A DNA stretch of 8,988 bases from Halovenus sp. (GTDB taxonomy: Archaea > Halobacteriota > Halobacteria > Halobacteriales > Haloarculaceae), in NCBI GenBank assembly GCA_028275145.1, contig JAQCNG010000205.1, positions 1 through 8,988 of the forward strand. The letters run 5' to 3'. The notes beneath the pieces were generated by a model, which worked only from the letters and a program-made list of their open reading frames with translations, made no database searches and was not told the DNA's origin. The stretch's first letter is position 1, and every line of letters begins with the position of its first letter. Shown piece after piece: positions 1-5,681 of the stretch. Made by a program: the position numbers and the translations under genes.

Positions 1-371
1 ATGATGAGTGCGCCGGCGATACCCTGGAGCACGCGCAGTCCGACGAGATGCCAGTACTTCGTCGCAAAGGAGTAAGAGACACCGGCGACGGCGATGAGCA
101 CCAGTCCCGCGAGCACGAATATCTTGCGCCGGCCGACCCGGTCGGAGAGCCGCCCGGTGAACGGCTGGAGCGGGCTGTTGACCAGTCCGAACAGCGCGAG
201 TACGATGCCCGTAATCGCCACCTCGGTCAGTCCGAACGTCGCACCACCGACAAACTCACTGGTGATAAACAACGGCAGGACGACGATGAGAAAGGAGTTC
301 CCGACTGACTCTGCCATCCGGGCCAGCGCCAGCGCGAGCACCTGCGGGTCCACACCGAACAGCCGTCTCAT
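1..371 (-). CDS. MFS transporter, N-terminal part (runs off left edge)
   Basis: This is the first 123 codons of a major facilitator superfamily membrane transporter; the rest lies left of the window. The visible part starts MRRLFGVD and has hydrophobic stretches at about residues 10-36, 50-66, 84-100 and 108 onward, matching TM1 to TM4. The family's loop 2-3 signature (motif A) is clear at residues 73-83, with GRLSDRVGRRK. TM4 carries R113 and Q116-G117 in the arrangement of MFS motif B. Such proteins move small solutes or drugs across the cytoplasmic membrane by ion coupling; the substrate cannot be read from this part. The ATG at 371 is chosen because TM1 follows directly and nearby upstream ATGs are out of frame. 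A TATA-like box lies about 50 bases upstream, so a leader of roughly 25 bases is expected. The gene lies downstream of dnaK on the same strand, but the promoter between them suggests separate transcription. Confidence 0.92.
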   Translation of the reverse strand, partial: MRRLFGVDPQVLALALARMAESVGNSFLIVVLPLFITSEFVGGATFGLTEVAITGIVLALFGLVNSPLQPFTGRLSDRVGRRKIFVLAGLVLIAVAGVSYSFATKYWHLVGLRVLQGIAGALI

Positions 372-420
372 CGAACAACATCACCTGACCGTACCATACC
401 AGGTTTTGGGGTTGCACACT

Positions 421-428
421 CTATAACC
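421..428 (-). promoter_or_regulatory. TATA-like box of the MFS transporter gene
   Basis: Read on the minus strand this is GGTTATAG, an AT-rich patch in the 110-base gap between the dnaK stop and the transporter start. It is centred about 53 bases before the ATG at 371, so the transcript would carry a leader of about 25 bases. The assignment rests on position and composition only. Confidence 0.4.
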
Positions 429-430
429 TT

Positions 431-446
431 GCGAGAGGGCTCTCAC
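431..446. repeat. Inverted repeat next to the MFS promoter
   Basis: The arms are GCGAGAG (431-437) and CTCTCAC (440-446) with a 2-base centre; six of seven positions are Watson-Crick and one is G-T. It lies just upstream of the TATA-like box of the transporter gene and 36-51 bases beyond the dnaK stop. It could be an operator for the transporter promoter or a stem in the dnaK 3' end. No T-tract follows it, which argues against a classical terminator. Confidence 0.35.
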
Positions 447-481
447 AGTGCGTCGTGCTCTGCCATTACGACCGGGGGTGT

Positions 482-2248
482 TCACTCGGGCAGACCCTCC
501 GGACGCCCCTCCCCGGGTGTGCCCAGTTCGGAGAGAATCTCCTCGAACCGGTCGTGCGCGCGGTCCAGTTCGTCGGTCGAGGCGTCGTCGTCGAGGAGGC
601 GCCGGGCCTCCTCGATGACACCGTCGAGTCCCTCGACGACCGCCGGGTCGGGGTCGTCGCGCGCGGCAAGCGTCCGTTGGGCCCGCGCGATGGAATCCTG
701 TACCCGGTTCCGGGCCTCGACGTGTCGCCGACGCCGTCTGTCCGCCGCCTCGTGACGGCGCGCCTCCGTACGCATCGCCTCGATATCCGCCTCGGACAGT
801 CCGACCCCGCCCTCGATTGTGACTGTCTCGGACTGGCCGGTTGTCACCTCCTCGGCGCTCACCTGCACGATACCGTCCGTGTCGATGGCGAAGGTCACAT
901 CGATTCGTGGGACACCCGCCTCGGCGGGCGGGATATCCCGCAGTGTGAACTCGTCGAGCAGCGCGTTCTCCCCGGCACGCTCGCGCTCGCCCTGAAAGAC
1001 GCGAATCTCCACCTCGGTCTGCCCGTCTGTGGCCGTGGTGAAGTCCTTCGAGGCGCGGGTCGGGATGGTCGTGTTCCGGTGGATAACCCGCTCGAACAGT
1101 CCGCCTCTGACCTCGACGCCCAGCGAGAGCGGCGTCACGTCGACCAGAATCACGTCGTCGACGTCGCCCGCGATGACACCACCCTGGATGGCCGCACCGA
1201 GTGCGACCGCCTCGTCAGGGTTGACGTCCCGCCGGGGTTCGGTCCCCGCCAGGCGCTCGACGGTTCGCCGGATTGCCGGCATCCGTGTCGACCCGCCGGT
1301 CAGCAGCACCTCGTCGATATCCCGTGGCGAGACCCCGGCGTCCTCCATTGCCTGCTCGGTGGGCCCGATTGTCCGCTCGACCAGGTCCGCCGTCAGTTCC
1401 TCGAACTCGCCCCGGGTCAGCGTGTACCGCAGGTCCAGAGGCCCGTCCGCCGTGGCGGTGACGAACGGAACGCTCAGTTCGGTTTCGACCCGGGAGGAGA
1501 GTTCGACCTTCGCGCGCTCGGCGGCCTCGGTGAGACGCTGCATCGCCTCGCGGTCCTCGTGCAGGTCGACACCGTGCTCGCGCTCGAACCGGTCGACCGC
1601 CCAGTTGATGAGCGCGGCGTCCCAGTCGTCACCGCCCAGTCCGGTGTCACCACTGGTCGCGACCACCTCGAACATCCCGTCTGCCACCTCCAGAAGCGAC
1701 ACGTCGAACGTGCCACCACCGAGGTCGTACACCATCACGACCCGTTGCTCGCCGGCCGCCATCTCCTCGTCGACCCCGTGGGCCATCGCCGCGGCCGTTG
1801 GCTCGTTGATGATGCGCTCGACCTCGAAGCCGGCAATCTCGCCCGCGTCCTTCGTGGCCTGTCGCTGTCTGTCAGTGAAATACGCCGGGACCGTGATAGT
1901 GACCCGGGCAGCAGACTCCCCGAGATGCTCCTCGGCGTCACGCTCGAGTTTCCGGAGCACCATCGCCGAAATCTCCTCGGGCGTGTACGAGTCGCCGTCG
2001 AGGTCGACGGTCACACCGTCGCGTCCCATCGAGCGCTTGATCGACTGGACGGTGTTCTCGCAGTTCTTGACAGCCTGGTTTTTCGCAGGCTGCCCGACCA
2101 ACCGGCGACCGTCGTCGAAGGCCACGACCGAGGGTGTCGTGCGGTCGCCCTCCGCGTTCGGGACAATCTCGGACTCGCCGCCCCGAACAACCGCCACCGC
2201 GCTGTTTGTCGTCCCCAGGTCTATCCCCAGAATCGGCCCGCTCACCAT
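482..2248 (-). CDS. dnaK: Chaperone DnaK (Hsp70), short form
   Basis: A 588-residue Hsp70, the ATP-driven chaperone that binds unfolded segments of cytosolic proteins. The ATPase domain shows the phosphate-1 motif GIDLGTTNS (8-16), the lysine of SIKR (K71), NEPTAA (148-153) and the phosphate-2 motif DLGGGTFD (175-182), followed by GGS at 318-320. The interdomain linker and DVTPLSLG lie at about 365-377, and the beta substrate-binding domain runs to about 480. The helical lid starts near 483 and is Arg-rich ([18 protein letters not shown], 498-515). The protein then stops after a tail of only about 13 residues. Haloarchaeal DnaK usually carries a long Gly-rich, acidic tail and is about 620-650 residues, so this one is short. 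The ATG at 2248 is preferred because a strong TATA box lies 28 bases upstream; a GTG start at 2323 would put that box inside the coding region. No grpE or dnaJ is adjacent, so it may be a paralog. Confidence 0.97.
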   Translation of the reverse strand: MVSGPILGIDLGTTNSAVAVVRGGESEIVPNAEGDRTTPSVVAFDDGRRLVGQPAKNQAVKNCENTVQSIKRSMGRDGVTVDLDGDSYTPEEISAMVLRKLERDAEEHLGESAARVTITVPAYFTDRQRQATKDAGEIAGFEVERIINEPTAAAMAHGVDEEMAAGEQRVVMVYDLGGGTFDVSLLEVADGMFEVVATSGDTGLGGDDWDAALINWAVDRFEREHGVDLHEDREAMQRLTEAAERAKVELSSRVETELSVPFVTATADGPLDLRYTLTRGEFEELTADLVERTIGPTEQAMEDAGVSPRDIDEVLLTGGSTRMPAIRRTVERLAGTEPRRDVNPDEAVALGAAIQGGVIAGDVDDVILVDVTPLSLGVEVRGGLFERVIHRNTTIPTRASKDFTTATDGQTEVEIRVFQGERERAGENALLDEFTLRDIPPAEAGVPRIDVTFAIDTDGIVQVSAEEVTTGQSETVTIEGGVGLSEADIEAMRTEARRHEAADRRRRRHVEARNRVQDSIARAQRTLAARDDPDPAVVEGLDGVIEEARRLLDDDASTDELDRAHDRFEEILSELGTPGEGRPEGLPE

Positions 2249-2270
2249 TGTCAGTAGGTTATCTCGCAAT

Positions 2271-2280
2271 CGTATATAAA
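2271..2280 (-). promoter_or_regulatory. TATA box of dnaK (leaderless start)
   Basis: The minus strand reads TTTATATACG, a near-ideal haloarchaeal TATA box, centred about 28 bases before the ATG at 2248. Transcription would begin at or within a few bases of that ATG, giving a leaderless mRNA. It also fixes the dnaK start codon. Confidence 0.8.
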
Positions 2281-2608
2281 CCCTGTCGCCTCTCACCGCG
2301 ACTGGACGGCCGTCGGACGTCACCGGACGCGAGGGACCGAAACTTACTTTCGACGGGTCAGCAAATATAGATTCCGGGTAAACTCACCGGCAGAGGGACT
2401 GACCCGTCCGGTCCGGCGGCGAAGCTGGGGCCCACCGGAGTTGCTCGCCGTGCTGTCCTGGCGACACCAACTCCGCGAGGCTGTCCCGGCGACGTCGAGG
2501 GCGCACACCAGACACAGCCGGACCCGGCAGGCCACCCGCGTCGCGGCAGACGGTGAGTGCATCTCTCACGGCGGCGAGTCGCCGGTAACGGGAGGAGACG
2601 ACGACAAC
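2281..2608. other. Divergent intergenic region, no gene seen
   Basis: These 328 bases lie between the dnaK promoter and the promoter of the winged-helix gene. The open frames here are Arg/Ser/Cys-rich and unlike haloarchaeal proteins, so I call no gene. The one clear compositional feature is an AT-rich patch at 2361-2374 (GCAAATATAGATTC). It could serve as a TATA-like element on either strand, for instance as a distal dnaK promoter starting near 2339. I see no tRNA-like or T-tract terminator structure. Confidence 0.5.
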
Positions 2609-2616
2609 GTTTAAAT
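2609..2616 (+). promoter_or_regulatory. TATA-like box of the winged-helix gene
   Basis: The plus strand reads CGTTTAAATCCC here, with the AT core about 31 bases before the ATG at 2643. This is the spacing of a leaderless or nearly leaderless haloarchaeal transcript. No Shine-Dalgarno sequence is seen between the box and the ATG, which agrees. Confidence 0.65.
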
Positions 2617-2642
2617 CCCGCCAACACTAGTTAACACGTGCC

Positions 2643-2948
2643 ATGATAGACAGACTCGAAAAGGAGGTTGACATGCTGGAGCGGCATCTACAGGTCTTGC
2701 GGATGGTCATAGAGAGCGAGCCGATCGGTATCGTGAAGATGTCCAACGAGACGGGGTACCCACACCACAAGGTACGCTACTCGCTGCGGGTGCTGGAGGA
2801 GGAGAACCTCATCGAGCCTTCGAGTCAGGGTGCGATCACCACCGAGGATACCGCGGAGTTTGTCGAGGACCTCGACAACAAGATTGCACACACCGTCGAC
2901 AAACTCGAGGGGATGAAAATCGAGGAGACGCCGGAGATTGAGGGTTGA
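2643..2948 (+). CDS. Small winged-helix DNA-binding protein, haloarchaeal
   Basis: A 101-residue acidic protein of a type I recognise as highly conserved among haloarchaea and usually left as hypothetical or called a predicted transcriptional regulator. It opens with a charged helix (MIDRLEKEVDMLERHLQVLR, 1-20). A winged helix-turn-helix core follows at about 16-66: the first helix, then GIVKMSNETGYP (29-40), then a recognition helix with HHKVRYSLRVLEEENLI (41-57), and a wing at SSQGAITT (60-67). The last third (70-93) is another helix that could mediate dimerisation. It is expected to bind DNA in the cytosol; its targets are unknown. Base composition looks less GC-rich than in neighbouring genes, perhaps because the protein is conserved. 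It is the only plus-strand gene in the window and is divergent from dnaK, so control of dnaK is possible but is only inference from position. Confidence 0.9.
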   Translation: MIDRLEKEVDMLERHLQVLRMVIESEPIGIVKMSNETGYPHHKVRYSLRVLEEENLIEPSSQGAITTEDTAEFVEDLDNKIAHTVDKLEGMKIEETPEIEG

Positions 2949-3151
2949 CATCCTCCGGCAGGAAACCGGGTGGTGGGCCGTGCAAACTGCGGCCGAACGG
3001 ACCCCGGGTCCGCCGGTGTCGCCCTCCGACACGACGGTGTAGGACTACTCTCTGTGTGTCTCGAACAGTCTGAACTGTGCTCCGGACTCCGCCAGAGTCC
3101 GAGGCGTTCCGCTCAGCATCCTTCGAGGCGGAGCCCCCGGCCTCAAGTCGT

Positions 3152-3258
3152 GAGGGATCGGAGATCCCTCTGACCATCCGAACGGGCCTCGGCCCGTGAG
3201 GAGAGAGCGATGGGTTCCGACTGGTCGGAAGCGTGAAGCGAGTAGGCCGGGGAGGAAG
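3152..3258 (+). repeat. Structured motif, copy 1 (plus orientation)
   Basis: In order: a perfect 8-bp hairpin GAGGGATC/GATCCCTC with loop GGA (3152-3170); the box TGACCAT (3171-3177); CGAACGGGC within a second hairpin (ACGGGCC/GGCCCGT, 3182-3197); GTGAG; ATGGG (3210-3214); a third perfect hairpin TTCCGAC/GTCGGAA (3215-3230); and the box CCGGGGAGGAAG (3247-3258). The same boxes in the same order and near-equal spacing occur on the opposite strand at 3452-3554. Between TGACCAT and CCGGGGAGGAAG there are 69 bases here and 65 there. The conserved boxes, with a first hairpin that keeps its pairing but changes sequence, suggest an RNA or a transposon end under structural selection. Confidence 0.6.
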
Positions 3259-3317
3259 CCGACATGATGGGGAACGGACAATATAGCTTCTGCCATCTGA
3301 CTCACTATCCGATACAC

Positions 3318-3323
3318 TTTTTT
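3318..3323 (+). terminator. Possible oligo-T terminator
   Basis: Six T residues on the plus strand, isolated in GC-rich surroundings, about 60 bases beyond motif copy 1. Oligo-T tracts act as archaeal transcription terminators. This one could end a plus transcript that reads through the winged-helix gene or a separate RNA covering copy 1. Confidence 0.35.
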
Positions 3324-3451
3324 GCGGGCCGCCGTACCAATGAGTAGTGATACCGTCGCACACGTCGCCGGTATCACGGGCCACAGTAGCCCGGCCCCCG
3401 AATGGTGGGGACGCCGACCCCGAAGGTCGTTCGGTACGGGCGAGGAAAGAC

Positions 3452-3554
3452 CTTCCTCCCCGGCGACAACTGACGGCGAGTCCCACATAAAAGCCCCATC
3501 TGCTCACGGCCGCGCAGCGCCCGTTCGCATGGTCAGTGGGACCTCCAGTCCCAC
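3452..3554 (-). repeat. Structured motif, copy 2 (minus orientation)
   Basis: Read on the minus strand: a hairpin GTGGGAC/GTCCCAC with a 5-base loop (3536-3554); TGACCAT (3529-3535); GCGAACGGGC; CCGTGAG; ATGGGG; then CCGGGGAGGAAG (3452-3463). This matches copy 1 box for box, but the first stem has a different sequence with full compensatory pairing. Its final box also joins a local hairpin GAGGAA/TTCCTC (3442-3458). The motif ends about 50 bases before the stop codon of the next minus-strand gene. Confidence 0.6.
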
Positions 3555-3606
3555 GCTACCCTCAACGAGCGAGGTCGTAAGACCGAGCGAAGTAGGGAGG
3601 GGTCGG

Positions 3607-4875
3607 TTACTCCTGGTCGTGCTCCGCCCGGATGTCGGCGAGTTGGTCGCGGAGTTCGTCGCGTTCCGCCTGAACCTCGTCGAGTCGCTCCCGCAACGTC
3701 TCGCACTCGTCTTCGAGGCTGTCGAGTCGCTGTTCGAGTTGCTCTATCGTCTCGGGGTCGATGGTCAGGTCGTCCCCGTCCCCGGGCGCAGACTCGTCCG
3801 GTGTCGGGTTCGACTCGTCGGACGCCTCTGTCCTCTCGTCCGACGAGGACTGCTCCGGGGTTGCGGTGCTGTCCGTGGACTGTTCTGCGGGGATGTCGTC
3901 GGTTCCGTGCTCGGCGGTCAGCGCCGGGTCCACAGACGGAATAACGCGGACCCCGGAGTCCGTCTCGCCACCCGGGTCGTCTGTGCCGGTTTCGACCGGT
4001 GTCGACGCCTCGTCTGTCTCGGCCGATGTCGCTGTCGACTCAGCTGACTGCTGGCCGGGCCCGTCCTCGGCGTGCCCGCTCCCGGCCGCCCCTGGTTCGG
4101 CCCCCATCTCGGCAGACTCCGACCCTGCCCCGGGGGGCTCTGTCCCCACAGACTCGTCAGTCGACTCGTCCGACTCGGCAGCGGTCCCTGTGGGTCCGGG
4201 TCGCTCTCCGCCGGGACCAGGTCCGTCTGCGGGCCCGCCGGTCTCCTCGCGGTCCGGCCCGCCCCCTGTTTCGTCGACATTGGCGGACGACCCGGTATCT
4301 CCGGACGCGTCGCCGTCGCTGGGGTCGGTCGGCTCCGGTTCTGGAACTTCGACCGGGCGAACCTCGACGGGCCGGACCTGGTAGATGCCGACCTCGTCGT
4401 CGGCCGACTCGAAGGCCTCACGGCCACGGACCAGTCGGCCCGACTGCCCGACAAACGCGACGCTCGTCGACTCGCCCGCGTGATACACCAGATAGTAGTC
4501 GCCGCTGAGAACGTTCTCCGAGAGTTCGATGTAGCCGGTGAACCCACCGGCCGAGAGCGTCTCGTCGACACTGGAGATGGGCGTCTGTTCTGTGTAGAAG
4601 CGGTCACGGACCTCGTTGCTCTGCTCCTGCATCACCGCGAGCAACGGGAGCGCCGGCGACGGAGCATCGTAGGCGGTTCCCGAGGCGTCCTCGAACGCCT
4701 CGATGGCACCACCACGAACGGCAACCGCGACGCCACGGGCCATGAACAGTTCCACACCGTCGGCGCGAACCACACCCGAGAACGACTGGTCGGCGAACCT
4801 CTGGAGCCCCCGGTAACCACCGGTGAACGGGCGCGCGTCCCACTCCTCGATGCGGTCGAGGACGTGCGTGCTCAT
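3607..4875 (-). CDS. Haloarchaeal protein: globular domain, acidic linker, coiled coil
   Basis: A 422-residue protein. The N-terminal 170 residues form a domain I recognise as haloarchaea-specific (from memory the DUF7527 type, often named as a transcriptional regulator without proof). Markers are WDARPF (12-17), LFMARGVAVAV (43-53), AYDAP (68-72), ALPLLAVMQE (75-84), YIELSENVLSGDYYLVYH (115-132) and VGIYQV (162-167). A short repeat VRPVEVRPVEV (167-177) leads into a disordered linker of about 190 residues rich in Asp, Glu, Ser, Thr, Gly and Pro. A motif VRVIPSVDP (309-317) interrupts it. The end (about 370-418) is a charged coiled coil. There is no signal peptide or membrane segment, so it is cytosolic. 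Only one cysteine (391) is present. A TATA box 29 bases upstream supports the ATG at 4875 and a leaderless mRNA. The function is unknown; the coiled coil suggests an oligomer. Confidence 0.88.
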   Translation of the reverse strand: MSTHVLDRIEEWDARPFTGGYRGLQRFADQSFSGVVRADGVELFMARGVAVAVRGGAIEAFEDASGTAYDAPSPALPLLAVMQEQSNEVRDRFYTEQTPISSVDETLSAGGFTGYIELSENVLSGDYYLVYHAGESTSVAFVGQSGRLVRGREAFESADDEVGIYQVRPVEVRPVEVPEPEPTDPSDGDASGDTGSSANVDETGGGPDREETGGPADGPGPGGERPGPTGTAAESDESTDESVGTEPPGAGSESAEMGAEPGAAGSGHAEDGPGQQSAESTATSAETDEASTPVETGTDDPGGETDSGVRVIPSVDPALTAEHGTDDIPAEQSTDSTATPEQSSSDERTEASDESNPTPDESAPGDGDDLTIDPETIEQLEQRLDSLEDECETLRERLDEVQAERDELRDQLADIRAEHDQE

Positions 4876-4900
4876 TGTTGGTCTAGACCGAGATGCGACG

Positions 4901-4908
4901 GATATACT
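4901..4908 (-). promoter_or_regulatory. TATA box of the 3607-4875 gene
   Basis: The minus strand reads AAGTATATCC here, with the AT core about 29 bases before the ATG at 4875. This supports a leaderless transcript of its own, separate from the upstream MinD-like operon. The 143-base gap holds nothing else that I can assign. Confidence 0.7.
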
Positions 4909-5018
4909 TTGCCCTCACCGTAGAGAATGGTGGTCGTTACCACGGAACAGGGTTGGAGCTCTGTCCACCACAGACAGCAGGTCCAGCCCGGTGACTGGGG
5001 GACAGTCGGGTGCGCCGG

Positions 5019-5681
5019 TCAGCAGAGGGCAGTCTCGACAGCGCGGGCGAGGCGGGCGAACCGCTCGCTCGCGGTGGAGTCGGGGGCGACCGAAGCCACA
5101 GGCTGACCGGCACGCTGTGCCGCGGCGAGGCGCTCGGACTCGGGCAGTGCGGTCACGGGTGCGCCCAGCGTCGAGGCGAGGCGGCCGTGGTCGGCGAGGC
5201 GGTCGGCACGGTTCAGCACGACCCGCGCCAGCGGCGTATCCACCTCGCGGGCGAGTTCCCGCGTCCGGAGCGCACCGGCCAGCGCCGGCCGCGTCGGGCG
5301 TGTCACCAGCAGTGCTGCGTCGCCGGTCAGCAGCGCCACCCCTGCGTCGCTGTGCATCCCGGCGGGGGCGTCGACCACCACACGACCGTACTCGCGCGCG
5401 ACAGTCCGGACCACATCGACGAGTTCAGCGGGGTCTGCCCCCCTGAGCCCGGCGAGTGACCGACCGCAGGGGAGCACGGACACCGGCCCGTCGTCGCTGA
5501 CTGCCTCGACCGGAGCGGCCCGCCCCGCGAGCACGTCGTGCAGGTCCGGTCCACGAGCGGGCGGGAGGTCCGCCATCCCGAGGTCCGCGTCGACCGCCAC
5601 CGCGTCCAGTTCCGCCGCGAGGTTGTACGCGACGGTGGTCTTGCCGACGCCACCCTTTCCCGCTGTGACCGTGAGTATCAT
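5019..5681 (-). CDS. MinD/ParA-type P-loop ATPase
   Basis: A 220-residue SIMIBI-class ATPase of the MinD/ParA family, whose members switch between monomer and ATP-bound dimer to place other proteins in the cell or on a surface. The deviant Walker A GKGGVGKTT is at 8-16, with the signature lysine K9 as well as K14. The switch segment VDADLGMADL lies at 30-39 and the Walker B strand VVVDAPAG at 101-108. TRPTRPAL (127-134) and VVLNRAD (154-160) fit the later nucleotide-binding strands. The protein is shorter than typical MinD (about 260-270) and ends at ETALC without an obvious amphipathic membrane-targeting helix. The ATG at 5681 is chosen because MILTVTAGKGG is the normal family start and it overlaps the previous stop as ATGA; upstream extension is an Arg-rich shadow of that gene. 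It may serve the neighbouring linker protein rather than division. Family is sure; specific role is not. Confidence 0.93.
   Translation of the reverse strand: MILTVTAGKGGVGKTTVAYNLAAELDAVAVDADLGMADLPPARGPDLHDVLAGRAAPVEAVSDDGPVSVLPCGRSLAGLRGADPAELVDVVRTVAREYGRVVVDAPAGMHSDAGVALLTGDAALLVTRPTRPALAGALRTRELAREVDTPLARVVLNRADRLADHGRLASTLGAPVTALPESERLAAAQRAGQPVASVAPDSTASERFARLARAVETALC

Larger units (their letters stand above)
2949..3606. other. 658-base gene-free region dense in hairpins
   Basis: I find no convincing protein here; the open frames have Arg/Ser/Pro-rich products and weak third-position GC bias. What stands out is secondary structure. Stems with short loops lie at 2998-3012, 3016-3032, 3065-3078, 3083-3101, 3152-3170, 3182-3197, 3215-3230, 3347-3377 (8-bp arms, long loop), 3377-3393, 3415-3429, 3442-3458 and 3536-3554. 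Two inverted copies of one motif (3152-3258 and 3452-3554) face each other around the middle. A T6 tract on the plus strand (3318-3323) could end a plus transcript, and a TATA-like patch lies at 3280-3287. It may hold one or two structured non-coding RNAs, or be the remains of a small mobile element with hairpin ends of the IS200/IS605 kind. I cannot decide between these from the sequence alone. Confidence 0.6.

Noticed and set aside
455..2257. A 600-residue plus-strand frame opposite dnaK
   Set aside because: It is the antisense shadow of a clear DnaK; long antisense frames are common in very GC-rich DNA and its product matches nothing I recognise.
2344..2627. Minus-strand small frames upstream of dnaK
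   Set aside because: They are Arg/Cys/Ser-rich, in three overlapping frames, and unlike haloarchaeal proteins.
3402..3473. A 23-codon plus frame with product ending GRGKTFLPGDN
   Set aside because: It reads like protein but is tiny, has no promoter or start signals and lies within the hairpin series; chance is the simpler account.
2836..3507. Minus-strand frames of 147 and 223 codons in the hairpin region
   Set aside because: Their products are Arg/Ser/Gly/Pro-rich without recognisable domains, overlap each other and partly overlap the winged-helix gene.
2949..3606. RNase P RNA or SRP 7S RNA
   Set aside because: A GAGGAAAG string at 3442-3449 first suggested RNase P, but the other conserved blocks are missing and the stems are in series, not nested; no SRP helix 8 motif is present.
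3322..4047. A plus-strand frame of 241 codons starting in the hairpin region
   Set aside because: It runs antisense through the well-supported 3607-4875 gene, and its first part is Arg/Ser/Pro-rich with weak third-position GC bias.
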